DNA of 64,000 bases from Leclercia adecarboxylata (GTDB taxonomy: Bacteria > Pseudomonadota > Gammaproteobacteria > Enterobacterales > Enterobacteriaceae), in assembly GCA_901472455.1 (NCBI GenBank), contig LR590464.1, forward strand, positions 3,224,001-3,288,000, read 5' to 3'. Position numbers and translations under genes: made by a program. The notes below the pieces were generated by a model. That model saw only the letters and a list, made by a program, of their open reading frames with translations, was not told where the DNA came from and made no database searches. Of this stretch, positions 38,860 through 50,069 are shown piece by piece (the stretch's first letter is position 1; the number at the start of each line of letters is the position of its first letter).

Positions 38860-39408
38860 TTATTCAGTTTCAACGCGTTCGCGTATCACCACTGCGGGAT
38901 TGCCACGGCAAAGCTTATTTGCCGGAAGCGATTTAAAAACACTGCTGCGCGCACCAACAACGGTGCCATCGCCAATGGAAACGCCAGGCGCGACAAAAAC
39001 GTCGGTCGCCAGCCAGCATTTCTCACCCAGGGTGATTGGCTGCGCATTAATATCAAAATGTTGACTCATATAATCGTGACTGCCGGTACACAAATAACAC
39101 TTTTGTGACACCACAGAATTGGCGCCAATCGTAATATCACCCAGCGTATATAACACCGCATCGTCTCCCACCCATGCGTTATCCCCTAAGGTTAATTTCC
39201 ATGGGTAGGTAATTTTTACCGACGGACGAATGACTACGTTTTTTCCGATTTTCGCGCCGAACAGCCGTAATAAAAAGGCACGCCAGCGGTACATGATTTG
39301 TGGTGACCAGGCAAATAAGGTTGCCTGTACCGCCCACCATAACTGCACCTTAATACCGCCTGCGCCTCGAAATCCTTTAGGCACAGAGAAGCCGCTTAAT
39401 TCCTGCAT
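38860..39408 (-). CDS. wcaF: Colanic acid O-acetyltransferase WcaF
   Basis: Intact, 182 residues, left-handed beta-helix (hexapeptide repeat) acetyltransferase. Repeats such as IGKNVVIRPSVKI, LGDNAWVGDDAVL, IGANSVVSQKCYLCTGSHD and IGDGTVVGARSSVFKS are visible. It O-acetylates a sugar of the colanic acid unit using acetyl-CoA. It lies between wcaE and gmd in the standard order. Confidence 0.96.
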   Translation of the reverse strand: MQELSGFSVPKGFRGAGGIKVQLWWAVQATLFAWSPQIMYRWRAFLLRLFGAKIGKNVVIRPSVKITYPWKLTLGDNAWVGDDAVLYTLGDITIGANSVVSQKCYLCTGSHDYMSQHFDINAQPITLGEKCWLATDVFVAPGVSIGDGTVVGARSSVFKSLPANKLCRGNPAVVIRERVETE

Positions 39409-39423
39409 TGTGTTTCCTTATAT

Positions 39424-40171
39424 TCAGGCTTTGTTATATAAGGCTTTCGTTTTACCCGTCGTTTTCAGACGTAATAAATAAGACAATTCCGCGAATACGC
39501 CCGGCATGCGCAATATCTCGCGCTGCACTTTTTTGGCATCCTGGCACAATTCAAGATTATTCGAGGTTGACACACCGCCCATCGAGAATTCGGATACCAA
39601 CCCTGGCAGACGTTTAAAAGGATAACCGGCTTTATACATTCTGGCGGTCAGGGCGTAATCGGACGAGACGCGATATTGCAGTTCGTACGGGTACGTTTTT
39701 AATCCACTTACGGGGAAGAAAATCGCCTGGTGGCTGGCCGGCAAGCTGTGATAAATATACCAGCCCGGTTTTGCCGCCCGGCGCACTTTATTTCCGTCAC
39801 CAAAATCGAGTAACGCGTCGCCAAGGATCATGGCATTACCCTGCACTCTGGCGAGCTGGCGTACAAACTGCGCCACGTCTTCATGAAAAATATCACCGGA
39901 GTTGAGAAAGATAGCGTAACGCCCCTGGGCCATGGTCGATGCCTTTATTCATGGCATCGTAGATACCGCGATCCTTCTCGCTGACGTAACGTAAGTTGAA
40001 CTCACCGTTCAGTTTTTCAAGAAATTCTGCCGTGCCATCGTTCGAGCCGCCATCTACCACAATCCATTCAAAGGTGAGGCTGGGATCGCGCGCCAGGTTG
40101 CGCAGCGAACGCCAGGTTTTTACCACGCCGTCAAGGTTACGGAAGGCAACAGTAATAACGCTGAGTAACAT
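39424..40171 (-). CDS. wcaE: Colanic acid glycosyltransferase WcaE (one frameshift)
   Basis: GT2 family, 248 residues after correction. N-terminal GT2 motifs: [52 protein letters not shown]. After an insertion near 39932 it continues [17 protein letters not shown], which includes the second nucleotide-sugar motif. It lies directly after wcaD. Confidence 0.92.
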
Positions 40172-40183
40172 AAAACCACCTCG

Positions 40184-41409
40184 TTATGAACGCGTAATAT
40201 TAAGCGCCTTGCGCAAAATAAACGGCAAACAATTAAGAATGCGTATTCCGGGCTAAATATTGACCCCGGTAAAAAACAGCGACACCGGCGTAAAAGATAA
40301 AGCTGTACGCGAAAATTCTGATTATCACCAAAGGCGTTGATCGTCATTTTGAAAACTTTGAACAGATACCACCGCCGTTAATAACACTGCGAACCATGAG
40401 AAAATAAATAATCAGCAGATACAAGCCATTGTCTATGGTTTTTCCGACGTCCGCACCGTTAAAGATTCCGAATGATGCGACATATTCAATAAAGTGAGCC
40501 AAATCTGACTACGCCATCAATATGGGTTAAAGAGTACCCCACCATCACCAGCCGGACCGATAATACGGTAATAGGATGACGACCCTTCCGGTACCCAAAT
40601 CACCCAGACGTTCGGAAATATACGGAAGGCGAATACTACCCCGACCAAAAAACACCGACAGCGAAATGATCGCCAAGGGTAACTTTTTCTTGATTGCCTC
40701 TTTATTCAGATACTGAAATGCCCACTCCAGAAGGTAAAACAGGATAAAGGTCATTACCCCGGAGAACGAGCCTGACAGAACAATTCCTGCAAGAATCATA
40801 GCATCGCTCTTGGGCGTTTTGATACCAAACTGTTTGATGCTGAGCCAAATTGAGATTAACGCCAGAGCAAAGAATGCCGGTTCGAAATAGAGCGCGGTAG
40901 TACGCTTGCCGCCAAATTTAATGAAATTCAGTACATAGCTATTACTGTAAATAAGATATTTCGAAATTATTTCCATCAGGCTACTGCCGCCCGTCAAAAT
41001 AATTTGCGCCATCTCCATTGCGGCTAAAATCACAATGATGCCAATGACAAGATAAAAGAACCTGAGGATCTTCCGATAATTGTGCGGCGAGATGGTTTTA
41101 AAGCGAATACTCCACACCATGCCGATAATGATCACGATATAGACAAACAGCATGGTGGAGGTGACATATTTGCTGGCGTCCAGCGATTGGACCAAAGATG
41201 TAGTTAAAGAGGGTCAGCCCGGCCCCCAGCCCCAGCGCAATCAACAGCTTCTTGACGCTAATCTTCTCGACGAAGAGCAACAGCAGCACCGGTAAAAAGG
41301 TCACGATGGTGATGGGGAAGCTTTCACCCAGCTGGGCAATTTTGACGTTGACCAGCAGGTAGATCAGCGGCAGCAGCAGATAGCTACAGATTCTGATAGA
41401 ACGAGACAT
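40184..41409 (-). CDS. wcaD: Colanic acid polymerase WcaD (many frameshifts)
   Basis: Putative Wzy-type polymerase, about 405 residues, highly hydrophobic. The start at 41409 (MSRSIRICSYLLLPLIYLLVNVK) lies within the wcaC 3' end. The clean middle section (FKTISPHNYRKILRFFYLVIG, FIKFGGKRTTALYFEPAFFALAL) carries the EPAFF segment. Frame breaks cluster near 41190, 40640-40560, 40500 and 40360-40250. It ends at 40184. Confidence 0.86.
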
Positions 41410-42602
41410 ACTCCTCCAGCATCTGTTGTCCACTGTAGGCCTGGCGGCTGCGGGTGCGGAACGATTCCAGGTCGGTGCCAAAAACAGCCTGGGCGATCTC
41501 CGCCTTCGACAGCTTGCACCAGCGGCAGCACCTCGTTTTCACTGAACGTCCTGCCGCCGGACTTCTCCAGCACTTCCCGGGCAGCATCGCTATGGGTCGC
41601 AATCACTGGCACCCCGATGGAGAGCGCTTCGCACAAAATCAGCGGATAGTTATCCACGCGGGAGCTGAACACCAGCGCATCCATACCGTTCAGGGCGCTC
41701 ATCAGCTTGCGCTTGTCGGTTTCGAAACCGTGGTTAATCACGTTCGCACCGTCGAACGGCGAGAACTTACCGAAGGTGTGCAGTTCCACTTTATCGCCGA
41801 GCGCCATGATCTGACGCACCAGCTGCTGGTTGGTTTTGCCGTCGTAGCGCAGGTCGTGCGCCACCACTGCGATTTTCGGTTTGCCTGGCGTCACCGCGAC
41901 CGGCGTCAGTTCCGCCAGAATGGCTTCCGTCGCCACATCAATACCGTTGTTGATAATCCGGCAGCGCCCTGCCCCATACAGGCTGTTAAAGGCCTCAGCC
42001 ACATGCTGGCTGGGAGAGATAAACTGGCAGCCGAGCGCCAGCATGTCGCGGAACAGCTGGCGCTTTCCGTCCACCAGCTGGTGGGCGCGATCCACCTTCA
42101 CCGGGGGATAGTTGCCAAGGGTCGGGCACTTCTGGCAGTGATTTTTCCAGCCTTCGCAGCCGTCAGTAAAGGCGCAGCGGCCGGTCACGCTCCAGTGATC
42201 GTGCAGCGTCCAGACGAACGTGGTATCCGGTTTATGCGCCTTCACCTTTTCACAGAAGGCCACCACCTCTTCCAGCTTCAACCAGTAGCTGTGCAGGACG
42301 TGGAAATGCAACACCACCGGGCCAGACGTGCGGGTCACGGTGCGATACAGGCTATTAAGGTTGCCGAACAGATCGCGGTTAAACAGGCGGAACAGCGCGA
42401 TGTTCGCCACTGAGGTCAGCCGCGGGGTGTGCTTCACCACCTGCGGGTAGCGATCGTGGCTGACGCTTTTCTTGCCACCCTTGCCGTAACCGTAGATAAA
42501 GCGCGACTGAAGCCCTTTTTCCAGCGCGCGCTGGTGCAGATCCAGCGCCACCCCTGCCGCCCCGCCCTCGGCGAGGCGTACGTTAAATTGCAGAATATTC
42601 AT
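41384..42602 (-). CDS. wcaC: Colanic acid glycosyltransferase WcaC (one frameshift)
   Basis: GT4 family, 405 residues corrected. MNILQFNVRLAEGGAAGVALDLHQRAL starts at 42602, overlapping the wcaB stop (ATGA). Motifs: FVWTLHDHWSVTGRCAFTDGC, ISPSQHVAE, VFSSRVDNYPLILCEALSIGVPVIAT. An insertion near 41510 shifts the last 45 residues (SKAEIAQAVFGTDLES...EEYVSFYQNL). It overlaps wcaD by 26 bp. Confidence 0.92.
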
Positions 42603-43097
42603 TTGATCACCTTCACCCGGGCCTTCTCACCCACCACCAGCGCGTTGTCGGGGATGCTGTCGAGCACCACGCTCCCGGCCCCGATGGTGACGTTATTACC
42701 CACGGTGATATCACCAATCATCACCACGTTGGCACCCAGCTCAACGTTATTGCCAATCACCGGGCAGGCCAGGCTGTCCGGGCCGCGGTTGCCGAGGGTC
42801 ACGCCGTGACGAATGGTAAAATCATCCCCGGCCACCACGAACTTATTGAATCACCCACGGGCATAACCATGATGAATGGTAAAGCGACGCCCGATGGTGG
42901 CCGCGGCCCTGGATTTCGTAGCCGAAGAAGCACTCGGTAATGATGCGGTAAAGCACCAGCACCGGCGCGGCCCACAGGTTGTTGGAGGGCGTTCTTTTTT
43001 GCGCCAGACGGAGCAAAAATGGGCCACCCGATAGGCCAGGCACCATGCAGCAAGGGCGCAGGCTCCAGCTGTTTGCGCGACAATCTTCCAGCACCAT
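42599..43097 (-). CDS. wcaB: Colanic acid acetyltransferase WcaB (several frameshifts)
   Basis: Serine acetyltransferase-like hexapeptide-repeat protein of about 162 residues. The N terminus MVLEDCRANSWSLRPCCMV starts at 43097 in TAATG overlap with wcaA. The middle LWAAPVLVLYRIITECFFGYEIQ and the C-terminal repeats (VVAGDDFTIRHGVTLGNRG, ELGANVVMIGDITVGNNVTI) are in other frames. At least three indels between 42850 and 43060 break it. Confidence 0.87.
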
Positions 43098-43959
43098 TAT
43101 TTCCCCCGCAGCCCATCAGCCAGACGCTTGCCGTTACGCACCGGAGATCAGCGTCAGCAGCGTGCGCCAGTTCATGCGCTTGTTGCGGATCTGATACAGG
43201 GTAAACAGCTGATATTTGCGGCTGGCGCGATCGAACTTGTCCCGGTGCTTTGCGGTAGAAGTGGAAGTAACCGGAGAACTTTTTCGGCGACGAGGTGATC
43301 TGCATCTCGCCGTGATTGATGTGCAGGATCTGCGTCGCCTCGTCCACCTTCCACGGCTCGCCATACTCCACCACCATTCGCAGGAAGATGTCGTAGTCCT
43401 GGGCGGCCTTCAGTTCGGTATCGAACAGGCCACTCCTTGAAGCGCCATGGCCCAGGTAAAGACCTGATTACCCAATGATATTGCGTTTGTAGAACAGGTG
43501 GACGCGAGTAAGGCGATTTAGGATAGGAGCGGCAGAACTGGGCGGGCTGGGAATAGACCTCCCCCCTCGCCAAACGTAGTCGTTGGCATACAGAAATGCA
43601 TGGGTGACCAGAGTTGCATGCTGGTTGCGCCAGGAAAGTGAAGGAGAGCCGGTTCGGCGCTCCACTCATCATCGTCGTCAATGCCGGTCAGGTACTGGCC
43701 GTTGGCCTGGCATGATCGCCTGGTTACGTACCGCACAGGCGCCTGAGTTAATGGCATTTGTGGGTGTAGACCACCCGCGGATCGTTGAGGTCGGTGACAA
43801 ACTGCTGCAGTTGTTCCCAAGGAGGGAGGAGCAGTCATCAACGATGATCAGCTCCCAGTGGTCATAGTCCTGGCGCAATACCGACTTTATCGCACGGATC
43901 GCCAACTGCTGACGGTTCCATGTCGGCATATAAATAGAAATCAAAGGGCGTGTTGTCAT
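43097..43959 (-). CDS. wcaA: Colanic acid glycosyltransferase WcaA (heavily frameshifted)
   Basis: GT2 family, usually 279 residues. The start at 43959 (MTTRPLISIYMPTWNRQQLAIRA) has GGGGAA upstream; the ATG at 43980 lies too far from it. DYDHWELIIVDDCSS and INSGACAVRNQAIM identify the GT-A fold. Later pieces (TGIDDDDEW, THAFLYANDYVW, YKRNIIG, VEYGEPWKVDEATQILHINHGEM) lie in changing frames. At least six indels occur, and the total is about 20 bp longer than expected, the densest damage in the window. Confidence 0.83.
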
Positions 43960-43979
43960 GGTATTCCCCGAATGGCTCA

Positions 43980-46143
43980 TTACTTACTGTCCGACTTGTA
44001 TTCGTACTCGTAATACCCGTAATCCTGATACCCGGTAGCGCGACGGAAGATGGAGTTGAGGATCACCCCTTTCACCGGAATGCCGTTCTGCTCGAAGCGG
44101 CTGAGGCTGGTTTCCACCTCTTTCAGGGTGTTCACCGCATAACGCGCCACCATCAGGGTGGTGCCCGCGTGGCGACCGACAATCGCCGCATCGGTGACGG
44201 CCAGGATTGGCGGGGTATCGATCAGCACCAGGTCATAATTCTCGCTGGCCCATTTCACCAGTTGGGTGAATCGCTCGCTCATCAGCAGTTCTGACGGGTT
44301 CGGTGGCACCTGACCACGCGAGACGAGGTCAAAGTTTAGGGACGGAGGTCGGTTTCGCGGACTGGCTGATATCGCCCTTGCCCAGCAGGATGTCCGACAG
44401 ACCGCTCACGTTATTGGTGCCCAGCAGCTCGTGGGTGTAGCCCTTACGCATGTCGCAGTCGATCAGCAGCACGCGCTTGTTGGTCTGGCTGACCACCGCC
44501 GCCAGGTTGGCGCAGACGAAGGTTTTACCGATGGACGGGCTGACCCCGGTGAGCATCAGGACGTTGTTGCTGGCCTGCATCATGGCGAAGTGCAGGCTGG
44601 TGCGCAGGCTGCGAATGGCTTCAATGGCCAGATCCGTTGGGTTGCCCACGGCCAGCAGTTGGCTCTGTTTGTAGCGTTTAACCCCGTTGGTGGTTTTGAC
44701 GCTGTCACGCGACTTCTGCCATTCCGACAGCGGAATGCTGGCGTAGACGTTGATGCCGTGCTCTTCCAGCACCTGCGGGCTTTCGATTCCCCGGTTAAAC
44801 AGGGAGCGCAGCAGCACGCCGACGATAGAGAGCATCAGGCCAAGAATAATGCTGCCGAGAATAATCAGTGCCTTCTTCGGCTTCAGCACGCCAGGCTGGG
44901 TGATGGCCGGATCGACAATCCGCACGTCGCCAACGGTGCTCGCTTCGGTGATCTTCAGCTCCTGCTGTTTGTTCAACAGCTGCATATAGACCTGCTGACC
45001 AGACTCCACGTCGCGGGTCAGACGCAGGATCTCCTGCTGGGTTTTTGGCATCGCGGTGACGCGGCCATTGAGTTTGGCTTTTTCCTCTTCCAGCGTCTGG
45101 CGTTTTTCCAGCAGCGTGCGGTAGGCAGGGTGGCGTTTGGTGTAGAGCTTGGAAATTTCCGCCTCTTTAAAGGTCAGCTCGTTAAGCTGGGCATCGATAT
45201 TGACCATCGAATCCAGCACCGACTTCGCCTCAAGCGGCAGATCGACAGAATCTTTATCCTGACGGAAGGCGTTGAGCTTGTTCTCGGCTTCGTCCAGATG
45301 ACCGCGCACTTCCGGGAGCTGTTTCGCCAGGAACTCGAGACTTTTGGACGCCTCTTCCGACTTGCGCTTCACGTTCTGCGCCTGGTAGTTGCGGGTAATG
45401 CTGTTGAGAATGTCGCGGATCTTGTCCTTATCTTCCCCGGTAAAGGTCAGACTCAGCACGCCGGTATCTTTCCCGGTTTCGGTGACCGTCAGGTTGCCCT
45501 GCAGGTTGTTAATCATCCCCAGCATCGAGAATTTGCTGACGGTGAACTCGCTGCCGGGCTGGGCACGAATGTCGCTGACCATCATGCTCACGCCATCTTT
45601 CTCCAGCATCTCCCCCACCTTGCCGCGGGCGCTAAACCCGGCGTCGCTGGTGAGCTGATACTGGTTTTTATCCAGCACCTCGAGGGTAAAGACCTGGCTG
45701 GCCCCCCCGGCGGGCAGCGTAAAGGTGGTCACTTTTACGGTGTCGTTTTGCCGGCCCATCAACCGATCCCAGCCCGCGCCAAACACCGGGAAGGTGTTTT
45801 TGCTGACGCCGATGTCGAGATCGAGATCGTCCACGGTTTTACCCAGCACCAGGCGGGACTGGATCAACTCGATTTCCGCCTGCGAGGCGGGCGGCTTGTT
45901 CGCCAGCGCCGAACCGATGTCCTGCACCAGAGAACTGCCACTATTCTGCTCAATTTGCACCAGCGCGTCGGCGCTGTAGATTGGGGTGGCGAAGAGGGTG
46001 TAAATCACTGCCGCCACGGCAAACACTGCGGTGATACCCAGCACCCACCAGCGCGCCTCTACCACGGTGCCGATCAGGCGACCAATATCAATTTCATCAC
46101 TGCCCGCACTCGGGGTGGAAGAAGGTTTTACGTTTGCTGTCAT
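43980..46143 (-). CDS. wzc: Tyrosine-protein kinase Wzc (one frameshift)
   Basis: Bacterial tyrosine autokinase and polysaccharide co-polymerase for colanic acid export, 720 residues corrected. The start at 46143 (MTANVKPSSTPSAGSDEIDIGRLIG) has AGGGATAAT upstream; extension to 46179 is unlikely. N-terminal Wzz domain with TM1, coiled coil and TM2; kinase domain with Walker A GVSPSIGKT and Walker A' LLIDCDMRKG; Walker B LVLIDTPP lies after a frame break near 44336. The C-terminal tyrosine cluster YQDYGYYEYEYKSDSK is intact. Confidence 0.95.
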
Positions 46144-46145
46144 TA

Positions 46146-46590
46146 TTATCCCTGCTGAACGTTCAGTGCCTGTGCCCACTGGCGGGCAGACTGGTCGAGT
46201 AAGGTGTAAACCGCCTCAAACGCTTCATGACTTTTGCGATACGGATCGGGGATCTCACGCTCGTTATCCCAGTGTCCAAACAACATCACCTTGCCACGCA
46301 TCTCCGGTGCGATATCGCACAGGGCGTGGATGTGGCGTTTTTCCATGGCCAGGATCAGGTCATAGTCGCGGCACAAGCTGGCTGACACCTGACGGGCGCA
46401 ATGCCCGTCGAGCGAAAGCTGATGCTCTGCCGCAACCTGACTTGCCCGTGCATCGGCCCCTTTACCCACCAGCGCGCCCAGCCCGGCTGACGCGACGGTC
46501 AGCTGTGGCTGGTACTGCTTCAAAAAGCCGCTCAGCGGTAGGGGAACGGCAGATGTTCCCCACACAAACCACCAGAATTTTGTTAAACAT
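46146..46590 (-). CDS. wzb: Low-molecular-weight protein-tyrosine phosphatase Wzb (one frameshift)
   Basis: Dephosphorylates Wzc. Corrected length 147 residues. The P-loop CVGNICRSPTAE (Cys9) is read only from the ATG at 46590. A T-run insertion (46522-46526) then shifts the frame to YQPQLTVASAGLGALVGKGAD and the general-acid loop IPDPYRKS. A shorter reading from 46565 lacks the catalytic loop and is not the real start. Confidence 0.94.
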
Positions 46591-46595
46591 CGTTA

Positions 46596-47732
46596 TCACC
46601 AGTTGTGGTACTGATGTACCGTGTCGGTCATGGTATGGATATTGTTGATGGTCGGCATCAGCTGGTTCATCACACGGTTCCAGCGCGTTATCGGCGCGGT
46701 GGTGACGTACACCACGTCATACGGCTGGAGGCGGAAGCCGGTTGCCATCACCAGCGAGGTGGCATCAGACATATCCAGCTGGTAAACGTTGGCAATCTTG
46801 CCCTTCGCACTGTTTCCTGTAATCGGACGGATCACGAAGATACCGCTGGCATCGGAGGTGCTCATATCCAGCCCTTCTGCGTTGCCCAGCGCTTCGGTCA
46901 GGGTCATACCGCTGAAGTCCATCTTGAGGGTGCTCTGTTTCTTCACTTCACCCATCACGAACACTTTCAGATCGTCATTGCGCGGAACATACAGGATGTC
47001 ACTCGGATAGAGCAGACGGTTCTGGCTCAGATCGCCGTTCTGCATCAGCGCCTGCAGGGAGATACGCTCCTCTTTGCCTTTATGGGTCAGCACCGCATTG
47101 CGCCAGTCGGCGCCATCGGTCAGCCCGCCCGCGGCGTTGATGGCGTCAAGCACCGTCAGCGGCACGTTGGTGATCGGCTGCTGGCCGGATTTATTGACCT
47201 GGCCGGAGACATAGACTTTCTGCGAACGGAATGCGGCGATATTAACGTCCACCTGCGGGTCAGCGATGTACTGCGCTAAACGGCCGGTAATATCACTACG
47301 GATCTGGGAAAGCGTTTTACCGACAACACGGATTTTGCCGACATAGGGATAAAACATGGTGCCATCTGCCTGAACCCAGTTGCCGGTATCGCTGGAGCTA
47401 CGATACTGCCCCGCCGGGGTGGTCAGCTCCGGGTGATCCCAGACGGTGACGTTGATGACATCCCCAGGCCCCACGCGGTACTGGTAGTTGGCGATCTCCT
47501 GGTCGAGGCTGTCGTTAGGTCGCGCCACAACCGGGCGAGGGCGTAATTGTTCAACCAGCTGCGGGGTCATTGGATAAACATTCACCATGCGGTTGATATC
47601 AAAATCAGCATCCTGCTGTTTAATCACATCCTTGCCCGATGATGACATATTGCTGCCGGGAAAGACCGTACAACCACTCATCAAGGTCACAGACACCAAT
47701 AATGGCATCAATTTCATTTTGGATTTCATCAT
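46596..47732 (-). CDS. wza: Outer-membrane polysaccharide export lipoprotein Wza
   Basis: Octameric outer-membrane channel for colanic acid. Intact, 378 residues. Signal peptide with lipobox LMSGC (Cys21). Poly_export domain [27 protein letters not shown], then SLBB domains ([33 protein letters not shown]). The C-terminal amphipathic helix ends HQYHNW. First gene of the operon, 177 bp downstream of the ops element. Confidence 0.97.
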   Translation of the reverse strand: MMKSKMKLMPLLVSVTLMSGCTVFPGSNMSSSGKDVIKQQDADFDINRMVNVYPMTPQLVEQLRPRPVVARPNDSLDQEIANYQYRVGPGDVINVTVWDHPELTTPAGQYRSSSDTGNWVQADGTMFYPYVGKIRVVGKTLSQIRSDITGRLAQYIADPQVDVNIAAFRSQKVYVSGQVNKSGQQPITNVPLTVLDAINAAGGLTDGADWRNAVLTHKGKEERISLQALMQNGDLSQNRLLYPSDILYVPRNDDLKVFVMGEVKKQSTLKMDFSGMTLTEALGNAEGLDMSTSDASGIFVIRPITGNSAKGKIANVYQLDMSDATSLVMATGFRLQPYDVVYVTTAPITRWNRVMNQLMPTINNIHTMTDTVHQYHNW

Positions 47733-47909
47733 TGATTATTTATCACTATGGAAGAGTAATTATCCTGTGCATTTAAATAAGCGCGGAGGCGTATTACTTT
47801 TAGCATGCAGTCATTAAAAGTGAAATATAACTGGCATCAGTCCTAAAAGAGGCTTATTTGCATTCAGACTATTGACAGAATAATCGAGGCTGATTAACAC
47901 GCTTTCAGG

Positions 47910-47948
47910 CACGCTACCGCCCTTGGCTTTCAGTTACCAATCTACTGT
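47910..47948 (-). promoter_or_regulatory. JUMPstart with ops element of the colanic acid operon
   Basis: Minus-strand reading ends in GGCGGTAGCGTG (47910-47921), identical to the ops motif before rmlB, preceded by a JUMPstart-like GGTAACTGAAAGCCAAG. It implies RfaH-dependent elongation through this about 22-kb operon. The 692-bp wza-yegH gap (47733-48424) otherwise holds the long wza leader, the Rcs-type site and the yegH promoter; the short ORFs in it look non-coding. Confidence 0.88.
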
Positions 47949-48191
47949 TTAAACAGTAAGTTATGAGTAAACACCCTCTTTGATGTTGCATAACGGAAAA
48001 TATAAAAGGCAGGATAATTCCGAACCCGATATAAGTTTTTCACGTCATTAAACCGACACAGAAATAGCATCAAAAAGACAGCGCCATTTAATGCTGAAAG
48101 AATTGTTGCAGCTAACGGAATAGCAGGCAAGGAAACATCAACGAAGGCGCGGCTTTTAAGATTAGTATTAACGCCGACATTTCTGCGTTTT

Positions 48192-48205
48192 TAGGAATAG
48201 CTTTA
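48192..48205 (-). promoter_or_regulatory. RcsAB-box-like site upstream of wza
   Basis: TAAAGCTATTCCTA on the minus strand matches the RcsAB consensus TAAGAATATTCCTA at 11 of 14 positions, including the whole TATTCCTA half. It lies about 460 bp before wza and upstream of a TAATACT-like -10 near 48165. This is where Rcs phosphorelay control of colanic acid would be expected. Confidence 0.6.
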
Positions 48206-48424
48206 TATTGACTTTATTAAACAACAATCATTAGCCTGCGATATTTCTTATTTTTCGTTAATCCAGACTAATCGCAATATTAACCCACTATGTGCTAGGT
48301 TTATTTCCGGCGGATTCAGGAAAATCTGTGCAGATAAATGTCCGGCTGGCATTGCATTTTTCAGGCGAAGTATCCATGATCGAAATGTGACAATTGTCAT
48401 ATAACGAAAGGTATTACGCACACT

Positions 48425-50008
48425 ATGGAATGGATAGCAGATCCATCAATATGGGCCGGGTTGGTCACCCTTGTGGTGCTGGAACTTGTGCTCGGTATCG
48501 ACAACCTGGTCTTTATTGCTATTCTCGCCGAAAAATTGCCCCCAGCTCAGCGCGACCGCGCCCGCATTACCGGCCTGTTAATGGCGATGGTGATGCGCCT
48601 GCTGCTGTTGGCCTCTATCTCCTGGCTGGTGACCCTCACCCGCCCGCTGTTTACCGTCCACGGTTTTGGCTTCAGCGCCCGCGACCTGATCATGCTGTTT
48701 GGGGGCTTCTTCCTGATTTTCAAAGCCACCGTGGAACTCAACGAAAGGCTGGAAGGCAAGGATAGCGAGAACCCCACCCAGAGGCGCGGCGCCAAGTTCT
48801 GGGCCGTGGTGGCACAAATCGTGGTGCTGGACGCCGTCTTCTCACTGGATTCGGTCATTACCGCCGTGGGGATGGTCGATCACCTGGGTGTGATGATGGC
48901 CGCGGTGATTATCGCCATTGCGCTGATGGTCATGGCCAGCAAGGCACTCACGCGCTTTGTTAACGACCACCCGACGATTGTCATTTTATGCCTGAGCTTC
49001 CTGCTGATGATCGGCTTCAGCCTGGTGGCCGACGGGTTTGGCTTCCATATTCCAAAAGGGTATCTCTACGCCGCGATTGGCTTCTCTGTCATTATCGAGG
49101 CCCTGAACCAGCTGGCGATTTTCAACCGCCGCCGTTTCCTCTCCGCCAACCAAACGCTGCGCCAGCGCACCGCCGACACGGTTATTCGCCTGCTGAGCGG
49201 TAAAAAAGAGGATGCCGAACTGGATGCGCAGGCCGCCTCGCTGCTTGCTGACCACGACGACAGTCCGATCTTTGCCCCGCAGGAGCGACGGATGATTGAG
49301 CGGGTGCTGCACCTTAACCAGCGTTCCGTCAGCAGCATCATGACCTCGCGCCACGATATTGAACATATCGACCTGAACACACCGGAGAGCACCATCCGTG
49401 CGCTGCTGGATAAAAACCAGCACACCCGCATCGTGGTCACCGGCGGCGAGCAGGAGGAGGAGTTGCTGGGCGTGGTGCACGTTATCGACCTGCTCAATCA
49501 GCAGCTACGCGGCGAGCCGCTCAACCTGCGGGTGCTGATCCGCCAGCCGCTGGTGTTCCCGGAAGTGCTACCGCTGTTGCAGGCGCTGGAACAGTTCCGC
49601 AATGCGCGTACCCATTTTGCCTTTGTGGTGGATGAGTTTGGTTCTGTGGAGGGGATCGTGACGCTCAGCGACGTGATGGAGACCATCGCCGGTAACCTGC
49701 CGAACGAGGTGGAAGAGATCGACGCCCGGCACGATATTCAGAAGAATGCCGACGGCAGCTGGACCGCCAACGGCCATATGCCGCTGGAAGATCTTGTGCA
49801 ATATGTTCCGCTACCGCTGGACGATAAGCGCGAATATCACACCATTGCCGGGCTGTTGATGGAGTACCTGCAACGGATCCCGCAGCCGGGCGAAGAGGTA
49901 CAGGTCGGGGATTATGCGCTGAAAACCCTGGAGGTAGAAAACCACCGGGTGCAGAAGGTGCAGTTGATTCCGCTGATGTCGCAGGATGATGTGGATTACG
50001 AGGTGTGA
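48425..50008 (+). CDS. yegH: TerC/CorC-type inner-membrane protein YegH
   Basis: Intact, 527 residues, as in E. coli. N-terminal TerC domain with about seven membrane segments ([46 protein letters not shown]). Then two CBS domains ([22 protein letters not shown]) and a C-terminal CorC_HlyC domain ([19 protein letters not shown]). A transport or metal/stress role is suggested by family; the substrate is unknown. Divergent from wza. Confidence 0.96.
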   Translation: MEWIADPSIWAGLVTLVVLELVLGIDNLVFIAILAEKLPPAQRDRARITGLLMAMVMRLLLLASISWLVTLTRPLFTVHGFGFSARDLIMLFGGFFLIFKATVELNERLEGKDSENPTQRRGAKFWAVVAQIVVLDAVFSLDSVITAVGMVDHLGVMMAAVIIAIALMVMASKALTRFVNDHPTIVILCLSFLLMIGFSLVADGFGFHIPKGYLYAAIGFSVIIEALNQLAIFNRRRFLSANQTLRQRTADTVIRLLSGKKEDAELDAQAASLLADHDDSPIFAPQERRMIERVLHLNQRSVSSIMTSRHDIEHIDLNTPESTIRALLDKNQHTRIVVTGGEQEEELLGVVHVIDLLNQQLRGEPLNLRVLIRQPLVFPEVLPLLQALEQFRNARTHFAFVVDEFGSVEGIVTLSDVMETIAGNLPNEVEEIDARHDIQKNADGSWTANGHMPLEDLVQYVPLPLDDKREYHTIAGLLMEYLQRIPQPGEEVQVGDYALKTLEVENHRVQKVQLIPLMSQDDVDYEV

Positions 50009-50069
50009 TGGAGCTTCGCCCCTCCCCCTCTCCCCTCACCCTAACCCTCTCCCCCAAGGGGAGAGGGGA

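Noticed and set aside
44431..46158. 575-codon plus-strand open frame
   Set aside because: Antisense to wzc, with high-GC codon bias creating a long open frame; the wzc reading is strongly conserved.
47942..48130. 62-codon ORF in the wza leader
   Set aside because: Weak start context, no similarity I recognise, and it overlaps the JUMPstart-promoter segment.
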